Shown one piece after another: positions 35,346 to 42,917 of a stretch of DNA of 64,000 bases; position 1 is the first letter of the stretch; each line of letters begins with the position of its first letter. A program made the position numbers and the translations under genes. Below the pieces are notes generated by a model that had not been told where the DNA came from, did not search any database, and was given only the letters and a program-made list of their open reading frames with translations. This DNA is from Treponema_I sp045599005 (lineage in GTDB: Bacteria; Spirochaetota; Spirochaetia; Treponematales; Treponemataceae): assembly GCA_045599005.1 (NCBI GenBank), contig JAZRVF010000011.1, positions 124,001 through 188,000 on the forward strand, written 5' to 3'.

Positions 35346-36233
35346 TCAGCAGATTTTCTTATACAGGCGGTCAATGTTTCTGTTGCAGTTTTCTGAAAGC
35401 TCTTCCACGGAAATCTGTTTTGCAGAAGCAATGAAATCATAGGTGTGCCTTATGAGCAGCGGAGAATTGGTTGTGCCTCTGAAGGGGACCGGAGCAAGAT
35501 AAGGTGCATCAGTCTCAAGTAGCAGGCGGTCATCGGGGATGAAACGGATCATTTCATCCATTGCGGCAAGTTTTGATTTTTTTGTGTATGTCACGCCGCC
35601 GCCCAGGGCAATATACCAGCCTAAATCCAGAAATGCTCTGGCAGCGTCAATGTCATAGGAAAAACAATGGATCTCACCCTGGCTGTATCCGCTTTCTTTT
35701 ATCACTTCAAGAGTTTCCGCAAAAGCATCACGGCTGTGGACCATGACGGGAAGGTCCAGTTCGCGGCCAAGTTCCAGCTGCATCAGAAACATTTCCCGTT
35801 CTCCGTCAAGCATTTTCCGGTCAAAATCATCAGCGCTTCTGCCGTCCACACCTGCCGCATTCCAATGATGATCCAGTCCGCATTCACCGATACAGCATAG
35901 TTTATCTTTGCCATAGGTCTTACGGAATGTCTCAATCTGATCACGCAGAATCTTCATCTGCCCGTCCCTTTCCCTGATTGCTTCAGGAGCAGGCCAGATT
36001 CCGGCAGAAAAATAAAGCATGTCAGTGATTTTTCCTGCAGTTTTTTCATCTTTTTCTGCTATTTTTTCGATTGCAGAACGCGCAAAAGCCGCGTGTTCAA
36101 GAAGTCCGTCCGCATGTGTTCCTGCATCCATGGCAAAATAAAAACTGTTCTCAGCCATTGCAGAAAGCATTTCAACAGGATCTGCTCCGCATTCACAGGT
36201 GTGGAGAAAATGAAAATGTGTATCAGAAAGCAT
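35346..36233 (-). CDS. TatD-family metal-dependent hydrolase
   Basis: A 295-residue TIM-barrel hydrolase of the TatD DNase type. Metal ligands are all visible: DTHFHF at the start, IGECGLDHHW (glutamate), VMVHSRDA and IHCFS (histidines) and LLETDAPYLAP (aspartate). Members are 3'-5' exonucleases or D-aminoacyl hydrolases; the true substrate is uncertain. It is a single gene upstream of the trpR-secA pair, with about 135 bases between, and divergent from the tRNA-Leu gene. Confidence 0.92.
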   Translation of the reverse strand: MLSDTHFHFLHTCECGADPVEMLSAMAENSFYFAMDAGTHADGLLEHAAFARSAIEKIAEKDEKTAGKITDMLYFSAGIWPAPEAIRERDGQMKILRDQIETFRKTYGKDKLCCIGECGLDHHWNAAGVDGRSADDFDRKMLDGEREMFLMQLELGRELDLPVMVHSRDAFAETLEVIKESGYSQGEIHCFSYDIDAARAFLDLGWYIALGGGVTYTKKSKLAAMDEMIRFIPDDRLLLETDAPYLAPVPFRGTTNSPLLIRHTYDFIASAKQISVEELSENCNRNIDRLYKKIC

Positions 36234-36261
36234 GGTTCAATAGTAGCAAAAAAGCATAGAC

Positions 36262-36291
36262 TTGCGCAAATACCGGATAATCTGATATATT
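36262..36291 (+). promoter_or_regulatory. Candidate promoter of the tRNA-Leu gene
   Basis: TTGCGC (36262-36267) and TATATT (36286-36291) are 18 bases apart and put the start about six bases before the tRNA. The -10 box is good, the -35 box only half matches. Confidence 0.5.
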
Positions 36292-36303
36292 TTTTACAGT
36301 GTT

Positions 36304-36389
36304 GCCGGGATGGTGAAATTGGTAGACACAAGGGACTTAAAATCCCTCGGCAGTTAAACGCCGTGCCGGTTCGATTCCGGTTCCCGGCA
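36304..36389 (+). tRNA. tRNA-Leu (anticodon UAA)
   Basis: An 86-nt tRNA. The acceptor stem GCCGGGA pairs with TCCCGGC; the D-arm has TGGTGAAATTGGTAGACA; the anticodon arm AGGGA-CTTAAAA-TCCCT shows anticodon TAA; a long variable arm (TCGGCAGTTAAACGCCGT) and TTCGATT in the T-loop are typical of leucine tRNAs. The discriminator is A and no CCA is encoded, so the CCA-adding enzyme is needed. It is the only tRNA in the window. Confidence 0.96.
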
Positions 36390-36392
36390 CAT

Positions 36393-36442
36393 AAAAAAAA
36401 GACTGATGTTCAGGTTTTCACAACCGGCACCAGTCTTTTTTT
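36393..36442. terminator. Bidirectional terminator after tRNA-Leu
   Basis: Arms 36393-36405 and 36431-36442 pair AAAAAAGACTG with CAGTCTTTTTT around a 25-base loop. It starts four bases after the tRNA and also ends the long ribosomal-protein operon arriving from the right. Confidence 0.87.
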
Positions 36443-36465
36443 TCAGCTTTTTTCTGTCTCAGTGT

Positions 36466-36933
36466 TCAGCGGACCTGGCTGAAAAGTGAAGCCATCTGAG
36501 TTCTCCACTCATATTTTTTGTCTCTTTCTTCCCATTCAATAATACGCTCAATGGTGAAGTTTTTCGGATCATTAACATTTGGAAAATAAAGAATGGCAAA
36601 GCGTCCCTGTCCGATGTAAGAGATTTTCTGACCCGGCATAAGTTTTTCCTTACTCTGAAGGTATTCAAGAACACAGTCAAAATGAACCGGCTCTCCTGTC
36701 CCTTTTTCGGCAAGAGCAGACGAAAGTTCTGTGATCGGTTTATGGCAGCGGGGACATTCAGGCATATTCTGCTTGAAATGCTTTATAGACTCTATGTTCT
36801 CCTGTTCCTCACGGGCCAGAGCTTCTCTTCTTGCATTACGTGCTTCTCTTCTTTCCTGATCTTCCTTGCGTTCGGAAGCCCCGTGTCTGTTGTTCCATGA
36901 ACGACGGGAATTACGGTTTTTGTTATACTCCAT
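36466..36933 (-). CDS. Hypothetical protein with a zinc-ribbon-like motif
   Basis: A 155-residue protein. The first ~45 residues are strongly basic and low in complexity (KNRNSRRSWNNRH), possibly binding nucleic acid. Next come CPRCHKPI and, about 25 residues on, HFDCV, a likely zinc-binding set of three cysteines and a histidine. The rest is a compact folded part ending in LFSQVR. It is the last gene of the rpsP operon; the ATG follows AAAGGA and lies inside the 3' end of the 59-residue ORF. I do not recognise a named family. Confidence 0.78.
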   Translation of the reverse strand: MEYNKNRNSRRSWNNRHGASERKEDQERREARNARREALAREEQENIESIKHFKQNMPECPRCHKPITELSSALAEKGTGEPVHFDCVLEYLQSKEKLMPGQKISYIGQGRFAILYFPNVNDPKNFTIERIIEWEERDKKYEWRTQMASLFSQVR

Positions 36934-37102
36934 TTACAATTTCCTTTCGGTTACGCGGTTTTTCTACAATTTTCCGGCTCAATACCAGAGCGATTCTCTG
37001 AACTGCGTTATTCATGTATGTCTCATCGTGAATTTTCTCACGCAACTCAAGAATCCTTTGGGAAACATCCTGATCAACTGTACAAATATCAGTCGGGCTC
37101 AT
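36923..37102 (-). CDS. Small hypothetical protein (59 residues)
   Basis: A short gene, MSPTDICTVDQDVSQRILEL and onwards, 59 residues, helical and charged. Its ATG at 37102 has GGAG five bases upstream and shares four bases (ATGA) with the yraN stop; its end overlaps the next gene by 11 nt. That tight fit on both sides and the ribosome binding site argue it is real, though it is too short for many gene finders. No family is recognised. Confidence 0.7.
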   Translation of the reverse strand: MSPTDICTVDQDVSQRILELREKIHDETYMNNAVQRIALVLSRKIVEKPRNRKEIVNGV

Positions 37103-37464
37103 AAATACTCCGAAAACGCATTTTCTATGTGATAAACCGGCTCCACACCGGGCATATCGACAACCAGTACATCGTATCTGATGTAGTTACAATTATATTG
37201 TCGATATTTCAACAGAAAACATTTAGACGTTTCCAGAATTCTTTTTTGTTTTATTTCATTTAATTTTGCAGAAAGAGTCTCCCAGTTTCCACTTGGAAGA
37301 GTCTTTACTTCTGCAAAAACAAGGATTTCCCCTTTTTTAGCAATTATATCGATCTCACCTCTGCGGGTCCGCCAGTTTCTTGCAATAATTTCGAAACCTT
37401 TGCTGCACAGATAATCTGCGGCTTTTTTCTCACCCGCATTTCCTACTGATTTATTATTAGGCAA
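37099..37464 (-). CDS. yraN: YraN/UPF0102-family protein
   Basis: A 121-residue protein with the Holliday-junction-resolvase-like fold of the YraN family. GNAGEKKAADYLCSKGFEII, then RTRRGEIDIIAKKG and LVFAEVKTL give the family's E...GEIDii...vFvEVK pattern of a restriction-type nuclease. Its biological role is not settled. It probably starts at TTG 37464 and overlaps the HD-GYP stop by 8 nt. It usually sits near trmD and rplS in bacteria, as here. Confidence 0.9.
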   Translation of the reverse strand: MPNNKSVGNAGEKKAADYLCSKGFEIIARNWRTRRGEIDIIAKKGEILVFAEVKTLPSGNWETLSAKLNEIKQKRILETSKCFLLKYRQYNCNYIRYDVLVVDMPGVEPVYHIENAFSEYL

Positions 37465-38662
37465 AAGAATTCAATTCCTTCGGGTCAACAGCTCGCACAA
37501 TGTACAGAGACCGTTCCTGTCTGAGCCGGACAATGTTACCTTTCTGGGTAAGACCTCCCGATGTCTTTCCATCGCTTACAATCTGGACAGTCGGCAGGAA
37601 CAGTGCGTTCTCCTCACTGGAGATAATCCGCGCAACAGCTGAGTCACTCAGCAGGACCAGACTGCCCACAGGGTAAACACCGAATGCATTGACAAAAAGT
37701 TTGACAATTGACGGTTCAAAAGATGATCCGCTCAGTTCAAGCAGTTTTTTTACAGCATCATAGCCGATGAGCGAATTTCTGTAGGGTTTGTCAGAGACAA
37801 GAGCCTCAAAAGTGTCACATACAGAAAGAATTCTTGCTGCAAGAGAAATCTCGTTTCCTTTACGGCCGTCAGGGTAACCGGAGCCGTCAAAATGCTCGTG
37901 ATGCTGCACAACAATTGCACCGATCTCCCGGGGAAACATCATTTTTCCGGTAATGAAACGCTCTGCCATAACCGGATGCATTTTCAAGGATTCAAACTCT
38001 TCAGGAGAAAGTTTTGCCTTTTTCTCCAGAACTTCGCTGTCCATGTTTAGCATCCCGATATCATGCAGCAATGCAGCCTTCACAATCAGAAGAACATCAC
38101 GCTGAGGCAAACCCAGTTTCATAGCCAGAGTCGCAGACATTACCGCCGTATTCACCGCAGACGCTGCGTAACCGGAATTCTGCCCCCGGTTAAGAACAAA
38201 AGCCAGAGCCCCGCTTTTTTCATCCATTGCAATACGGTTGATTGTCATGGCAACGGAATCAACAAGATTGCTGTCAAAGGTTTCATTCCGTTTGATCGCT
38301 ATGAAAATCGAATTCATGGCCTGGATGGAACCCCGGTATTCTTTTGAGATGACCATGGCTTCAGCAGGCACTTCATCTTCTGCAAGAGCTTCTACAATCT
38401 CGACTTCCTCAACATTGTCAAGTTCCTCAACATCATCCAGCTCCGCACTCAGTTCCTCCACAACCTCTTCATCATCATCCATTACTGTACCGTAAGTCAG
38501 GACATAGGGGATTTTCCAGCGCTTGAGCGTATCCAGATGAAACTGGGTAATATATTTACGCTCACCAAGAAACATGTTTTCACCGTCATCAAAAAAAACG
38601 GGAGCTGTAAATCGTTTTCCAATCTGAAGCGAACTGCTTCGTATCTTATTGAATTCTTTCAA
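37457..38662 (-). CDS. HD-GYP-domain protein (putative c-di-GMP phosphodiesterase)
   Basis: A 401-residue cytoplasmic protein. An N-terminal domain (~1-70) is followed by an acidic low-complexity stretch (DDDEEVVEELSAELDDVEEL), the HD-GYP domain (~140-315) and a C-terminal domain also seen in the second HD-GYP protein of the window. LLHDIGM, LKMHP, HHEHFDGSGYP and LSVCDTFEAL supply most metal ligands and the GYP motif. The first ligand histidine (family HSxN) appears replaced by serine in SAVNTAVMS. The start is TTG at 38662 preceded by GAGG. It overlaps the fhlB gene, linking it with flagellar functions. Confidence 0.85.
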   Translation of the reverse strand: MKEFNKIRSSSLQIGKRFTAPVFFDDGENMFLGERKYITQFHLDTLKRWKIPYVLTYGTVMDDDEEVVEELSAELDDVEELDNVEEVEIVEALAEDEVPAEAMVISKEYRGSIQAMNSIFIAIKRNETFDSNLVDSVAMTINRIAMDEKSGALAFVLNRGQNSGYAASAVNTAVMSATLAMKLGLPQRDVLLIVKAALLHDIGMLNMDSEVLEKKAKLSPEEFESLKMHPVMAERFITGKMMFPREIGAIVVQHHEHFDGSGYPDGRKGNEISLAARILSVCDTFEALVSDKPYRNSLIGYDAVKKLLELSGSSFEPSIVKLFVNAFGVYPVGSLVLLSDSAVARIISSEENALFLPTVQIVSDGKTSGGLTQKGNIVRLRQERSLYIVRAVDPKELNSFA

Positions 38663-38897
38663 TTTGTCCTCGGATAAAAGCAAAAATTCCCGCAATCACC
38701 TGCCATGTCTCAAAAGGAACGGTCTCCCCTTCCGGGCACATGGACAGAATCTCAGCGGTTTCCGGTTCATATACAACAGGTACCTTATTTTCTCCGGCAA
38801 TTTCAATCATTTTTGACGCTATTTCAGCCCGCCCGTTGCAGATCACAAGGGGAGCTTCCATTCCCTGCCGGTAAACAAGAGCAGTCGCAGTCTTCAT
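38646..38897 (-). CDS. FlhB C-terminal-domain protein (FhlB-like)
   Basis: An 83-residue stand-alone version of the cytoplasmic domain of the flagellar export switch FlhB/YscU. ATALVYRQGMEAPLVICNGR to KVPVVYEPETAEIL tracks the part of FlhB after the self-cleavage site; the NPTH cleavage motif itself is absent. Such FhlB proteins are thought to stand in for part of FlhB in substrate switching. It overlaps the upstream FliK-like gene by 4 nt and the HD-GYP gene downstream. Confidence 0.85.
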   Translation of the reverse strand: MKTATALVYRQGMEAPLVICNGRAEIASKMIEIAGENKVPVVYEPETAEILSMCPEGETVPFETWQVIAGIFAFIRGQIERIQ

Positions 38898-40006
38898 TGT
38901 AAAATCCTCACTGTTCCTAAAGGCACATCATCCGTAAGAAGAGTTTCTGCGGCCAGACTTTCATCATGGATCACGACAATATCAAAACCGGCATCCGGAT
39001 TCTGCCCCGCGGACAGAGCCGCAATAAGTGCAGAATCAGAAGTTCTGTCAGAAAAAGGAATTTCATTTTTCTGTACAAGATAGCGCAACACTAGCTTACT
39101 GATTTTACCCTTGTTTTTTCCGGTATTCAAGAGATTTTTTTTCAAAGCCTCTGCACAATAATGAAAATCCGCTTTGATCATAAAATCAAGACTGGCATAC
39201 TTTCCGCGGACCGTAAGCTTTTTTACAGTGCCATCTCCGGCTTCTTTGAACAGACAGAGGGATCCGACAAGATTATTCTGAATATTTTCTCCTGACGGGA
39301 TTTCCATAACATACGGAATTATGAGCCAGTAAGTGCTGTTTTCTGACTTTCTGTTGGCTTTTGCAAGAACATCATTCAGGTCATCTGTCTCTTTTTGACC
39401 AAGAGATTCACCCAGACAGAGGGCAAGCAGTTTCTCAACCTCGTCTTCATCAACATGGCCATTTTTTTCATAAAGCAGAAGAGCTTTTTCTGCGGCCTCC
39501 GCTCCTTTTTCCCCGAATTTCGAGGCAATGCGGTGAATTTTGCCGGCGGCGACAGAATCAAGTTTAAGACCATACTGTTTTAAAAACTGGGCAATCTTCA
39601 GGGAAAGCAGGTCTGAAGGTAAAGAAAGAGCTGAAAAAAAGCGCTCCAGAATCTGGGGATTTTCTGAAAGGATTGAACTGAAACTGGAAAAAGAGATTCC
39701 AGTTTTATAAACTGACTGGCTTTGCTGCAGATCCGCCGAAGCAGTCTGCCTGTCATTTCCTGGATCAACGGGCTCAAGCACAACAGAAGAACCGCTGATA
39801 CCGATCCGTGCCCTGAACCCGCTGCCGGGATTCAGATTATTCTGCGAAAAAACGGGAAAACGTTTTCCTGCGAATGTTGCCTCATAGTTTCCGTCGCCAA
39901 GGTTTTCAAGTATACGTACATAAACAACAGAACCCTCCCGCAGTGAATTTTCTGCAGAGAGGGTTCTGTCAGATATATACAGCGACGCCTGATTAAGCAG
40001 CGCCAT
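38894..40006 (-). CDS. Hypothetical protein, possibly FliK-like
   Basis: A 370-residue protein without signal peptide or membrane helices. Residues ~1-90 look like a small beta domain (VVYVRILENLGDGNYEATF); the middle (100-215) is helical; the C-terminal part (~225-345, including YCAEALKKNLLN) has the rough shape of a FliK hook-length-control C-terminal domain. The main reason for that guess is the fhlB gene 4 nt downstream, since FliK and FlhB act together. It follows rplS by 5 nt. Family assignment is weak. Confidence 0.55.
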   Translation of the reverse strand: MALLNQASLYISDRTLSAENSLREGSVVYVRILENLGDGNYEATFAGKRFPVFSQNNLNPGSGFRARIGISGSSVVLEPVDPGNDRQTASADLQQSQSVYKTGISFSSFSSILSENPQILERFFSALSLPSDLLSLKIAQFLKQYGLKLDSVAAGKIHRIASKFGEKGAEAAEKALLLYEKNGHVDEDEVEKLLALCLGESLGQKETDDLNDVLAKANRKSENSTYWLIIPYVMEIPSGENIQNNLVGSLCLFKEAGDGTVKKLTVRGKYASLDFMIKADFHYCAEALKKNLLNTGKNKGKISKLVLRYLVQKNEIPFSDRTSDSALIAALSAGQNPDAGFDIVVIHDESLAAETLLTDDVPLGTVRILQ

Positions 40007-40011
40007 ACATC

Positions 40012-40377
40012 TTAGTTGTCAGAATCAGTTTTCTTGACAATAAGTTCTTTGATTTTTGCAGCTTTTCCGACTTTACCACGAATGTAGTACAGTTTGGAGC
40101 GGCGTACTTTACCGGGGCGAACAACCTCGACTTTTGCAATACGGGGTGAGTGCATGGGGAAAATACGCTCTACACCAACTCCGTATGAGTTTTTGCGTAC
40201 AGTAAATGTTCTGCGGATACCGGATCCTTTGATTCCGATAACCAAACCTTCATAAACCTGAATACGCTCTGTTTTACCTTCAATAATCTTGAAGTGAACT
40301 TTTACAGTGTCACCTACTTTAAAGGCTGCCATATCGGATTTTTTCTGTGACTCTTCAATAGTCGTAATTAAATCCAT
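40012..40377 (-). CDS. rplS: 50S ribosomal protein L19
   Basis: A 121-residue L19. FKVGDTVKVHFKIIEGKTER, FEGxVI-type YEGLVIGIKGSG, FTVRKNSYGVGVER and the C-terminal VRRSKLYYIRGKVGKAA match the family throughout. AGGAG precedes the ATG. It is the last ribosomal gene of the rpsP operon and lies 24 nt after trmD. Confidence 0.97.
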   Translation of the reverse strand: MDLITTIEESQKKSDMAAFKVGDTVKVHFKIIEGKTERIQVYEGLVIGIKGSGIRRTFTVRKNSYGVGVERIFPMHSPRIAKVEVVRPGKVRRSKLYYIRGKVGKAAKIKELIVKKTDSDN

Positions 40378-40401
40378 TGTCGTCTCCTATAATACTTTGC
40401 G

Positions 40402-41166
40402 CTATGGGCGCACAACTGTAATTTTCTCAATCATCTTTATGGCTTCCTGGGAAAGAGTTCCGTTTTCAATCGCTTTCGCAATCAAATCCGGTCTGACACG
40501 CAACGTCTTTGCCAGACGCTGTTCCAGCCGCCACTTCCGGATATTTTCATGATGCCCTGAAAGAAGAACTTCAGGAACAGCACGTCCTTCAAACACTTCC
40601 GGGCGAGTGTACTGAGGGTACTCCAAAAGTCCGTCAGAATAACTTTCCTCTTCAAGGGAATCCGATGAAATAACACCGTCTATCAAACGGTAGACCGCAT
40701 CGATAATAACCGTCGCGGCAACTTCTCCTGACGACATCACGTAATCGCCGATGGAGATCTCATCATCAACCCAGGTGTCAATAATCCGCTGGTCAATACC
40801 TTCGTAACGACCGCAGATCAGGACAAGATCGTCTTCCTGACTGAGTTCCTGCGCCAGTTTCTGATTAAAAGGCCTGCCGGAGGGAGTAACGTAAACAACG
40901 CGTTTTCTGCTTTTTCTTCCCCTTTCAGCAACAATTCCCTTATGAACGGACTTGAGCGCAAGATTAAGCGGTTCCGGCAGCATAAGCATTCCGGCACCAC
41001 CCCCGTAAGGACTGTCATCACATGTTTTGTGTTTATCAAAGGCAAAATCCCTGATATTCACCAAGTCGTAGGCAATAATCCCCCGATCAACCGCTTTTGC
41101 CATGATTGAGCTTTCAAAAAATGCACGCGGAATCTCAGGAAACAAGGTCAGCACATGAAATTTCAT
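40402..41166 (-). CDS. trmD: tRNA (guanine37-N1)-methyltransferase TrmD
   Basis: A 254-residue SPOUT-fold enzyme that methylates G37 of several tRNAs and so prevents frameshifting. FHVLTLFPEI opens the protein, PYGGGAGMLM and ICGRYEGIDQRI form the SAM knot, DYVMSSGEVAA follows, and EYPQYTRPEVFEG is the tRNA-binding hallmark. It lies 3 nt after rimM in the standard order. Confidence 0.97.
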   Translation of the reverse strand: MKFHVLTLFPEIPRAFFESSIMAKAVDRGIIAYDLVNIRDFAFDKHKTCDDSPYGGGAGMLMLPEPLNLALKSVHKGIVAERGRKSRKRVVYVTPSGRPFNQKLAQELSQEDDLVLICGRYEGIDQRIIDTWVDDEISIGDYVMSSGEVAATVIIDAVYRLIDGVISSDSLEEESYSDGLLEYPQYTRPEVFEGRAVPEVLLSGHHENIRKWRLEQRLAKTLRVRPDLIAKAIENGTLSQEAIKMIEKITVVRP

Positions 41167-41169
41167 GGA

Positions 41170-41796
41170 TCACTCCAGAACCCAGAGGTGCAATAGTTGC
41201 ACAGTTCTGCCTTTTACATCAACCGTACCGACAAACTCCCTGTTAAAGGGCACAAGCACGCTCTTCTTTTTTGATGTCTTACCATCAGGAATGCCTGCTT
41301 CATCTGTACTGTTTATGGCACTGTACATACTTTCGGAGAGTTCAACCTCAAGGAGGTTACCTGCTCCGCCTTCCAATACGTCTGTGATAATTCCGGCCGT
41401 ATACCAGCCGTCTTTGTTACAAACCAGTCCTTTGTAATTTTCTTTGGCAAGTGTAGCATTGTCACAAACCAGAGAACACTGTTTAAGATCTTCAACATAC
41501 CACTCATCCTTGTTCAGGGGACAAGCTTTGCTGCGTGGAACCACAATCTCTGCACCGCGCCAGAGCGCAGCCTGCTCAGAAGATTCGATTCCTTTGAGTT
41601 TAAGCACCAAAGAACCCGAACCGCCTTCAACTGCTTCAACAGCGAAAAGTTTCTCAGAATCCTTTGTACGCAAAGTCACTTCAGTCAAATCAAAAAAATG
41701 ATCAACTTCACCTGAAGTGCTTTCAACTTTAACCTTACCCGTAAGCCCATGCGAGGCCCGGATAATACCTATTACGAGTGTGGCGTTCTTTTCCAT
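41170..41796 (-). CDS. rimM: Ribosome maturation factor RimM
   Basis: A 208-residue 30S maturation factor. IGIIRASHGLTGKVKVES is the conserved opening of the N-terminal beta-barrel, and EWYVEDLKQCSLV begins the PRC-barrel half that binds protein S19. It is somewhat longer than the usual 170 residues because of inserts around 160-185. Its ATG shares a base with the stop of the KH gene. Confidence 0.93.
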   Translation of the reverse strand: MEKNATLVIGIIRASHGLTGKVKVESTSGEVDHFFDLTEVTLRTKDSEKLFAVEAVEGGSGSLVLKLKGIESSEQAALWRGAEIVVPRSKACPLNKDEWYVEDLKQCSLVCDNATLAKENYKGLVCNKDGWYTAGIITDVLEGGAGNLLEVELSESMYSAINSTDEAGIPDGKTSKKKSVLVPFNREFVGTVDVKGRTVQLLHLWVLE

Positions 41797-42029
41797 CAGT
41801 CCAGAATTTCCAGACTGTAGCGTTTTCCGCTTTTGCTGGAGCTTGCACTCAAAACTGTGCGCAGGGCTTTCGCAATGCGTCCATATTTGCCGATCACCTT
41901 ACCGATGTCACCAGGAGCAACACGCAGCTCAATAACCATGGATTTGTCGCCTTCGACTTCCTGCACCGAAACAGCACTGGGATCATCGACCAATGATTTT
42001 GCAATATATTCAATCAGGTCTTTTTCCAT
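41796..42029 (-). CDS. khpA: KH-domain RNA-binding protein KhpA
   Basis: A 77-residue single KH domain (YlqC/KhpA family). The GxxG loop is VIGKYGRIAKALR, and the start MEKDLIEYIAKSLVDDP is typical. It binds RNA and, with KhpB in other bacteria, affects division and translation. AAGGAG precedes the ATG. It stands between rpsP and rimM, its usual place. Confidence 0.94.
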   Translation of the reverse strand: MEKDLIEYIAKSLVDDPSAVSVQEVEGDKSMVIELRVAPGDIGKVIGKYGRIAKALRTVLSASSSKSGKRYSLEILD

Positions 42030-42050
42030 TTCCCAACTACTCCTTCGGTA

Positions 42051-42296
42051 TTACTGTGCGGAACTTTTTTTTGTCAAAAGTTTCTTTACAGTTTCTGTGG
42101 GCTGAGCACCTACACCAATCCAGTAGTTTGCGCGGTCCAGATTGATGGAAATCTGTTTGTCTTCAGCTTCGATAGGCTGATATGTACCGATTTCTTCAAT
42201 TGTTGTACTGTCACGAGCTACACGAGAGTCCTGAACTACGATTCTGTAGTAAGGACGTTTTTTGGATCCAAACTTCTTGAGTCTGATTTTTACCAC
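42051..42296 (-). CDS. rpsP: 30S ribosomal protein S16
   Basis: An 81-residue S16. VKIRLKKFGSKKRPYYRIVV and ANYWIGVGAQPTETV match the family. The start is taken as GTG at 42296, five bases after GGAGG, giving the usual MVKIRL N-terminus; a GTG at 42308 overlaps that site. It is the first gene of the operon. Confidence 0.96.
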   Translation of the reverse strand: MVKIRLKKFGSKKRPYYRIVVQDSRVARDSTTIEEIGTYQPIEAEDKQISINLDRANYWIGVGAQPTETVKKLLTKKSSAQ

Positions 42297-42355
42297 TTTA
42301 TCCTCCACATTGACCGTACTCCGTGATTAAGTCCGGCCAAATTAAACACAAATGG

Positions 42356-42410
42356 GTACACGTATGGGTGTACAAGCCATATTTATACCAAATTTACAGG
42401 CTATGAGCAA
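42356..42410 (-). promoter_or_regulatory. Promoter and leader hairpin of the rpsP operon
   Basis: On the minus strand TTGCTC (42405-42410) and TATAAA (42382-42387) are 17 bases apart, with a start near 42375. Immediately after it is a perfect inverted repeat, GTACAC/GTGTAC at 42356-42373 with a 6-base spacer, which would form a hairpin at the very 5' end of the mRNA or be bound as an operator. The leader to rpsP is about 80 nt. Confidence 0.7.
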
Positions 42411-42447
42411 GTGGAAATGAAGGGGAATCTTATAAAAGAGAAAGGAA

Positions 42448-42816
42448 TCAGTCGTAGCAGTACAGATTTGCCGCGGTGCCGTCCGCTTTGCGGCCTATGT
42501 AGCGCACACCGATAAATCTGTTTTCGTTGTCATAGATACGGTATTCAGTCGTCAGAGACAGGATTGATAGATCAAGTGAGAAATCATAGCGTTCCTGTTC
42601 CGACAGATCGGAAAAATCCACCTCTGAATAACTGAGACCTTCTGAAGTTTTCAGTTTCAGGTTCTCATAATCAAGTGTATAACGTTTTGTACCGACAGAC
42701 AGCATCACGCTTGAATAGGAACTTTTCTTGAACCAGTCAATGAAATAGACATCAAGAGAAAATGCATACTCCATCATAACAAAAAATGCCAGAACAACTG
42801 CAAATCTCTTTTTCAT
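42448..42816 (-). CDS. Secreted hypothetical protein
   Basis: A 122-residue protein with a signal peptide (MKKRFAVVLAFFVMMEYAFS) and a mature part rich in Tyr, Ser and Asp (KKSSYSSVMLSVGTKRYTLDY), probably a small beta-rich periplasmic domain. No family is recognised. It is a lone gene whose 3' end lies just before the rpsP promoter and is divergent from the GH13 gene. Confidence 0.72.
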   Translation of the reverse strand: MKKRFAVVLAFFVMMEYAFSLDVYFIDWFKKSSYSSVMLSVGTKRYTLDYENLKLKTSEGLSYSEVDFSDLSEQERYDFSLDLSILSLTTEYRIYDNENRFIGVRYIGRKADGTAANLYCYD

Positions 42817-42917
42817 ACTTCAAATCTCCGCTTTAAATATAAGGCCAAAAAACTATTATTGCAAATTAATATTTGGTTTATTTTTTTTCGGTAGTTTTTT
42901 GTGCTACAATCAGAGTC

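Noticed and set aside
38370..38480. Repeat array or CRISPR-like element
   Set aside because: The repetitive TCATC/TTCCTC pattern is simply codons for the acidic linker of the HD-GYP protein.
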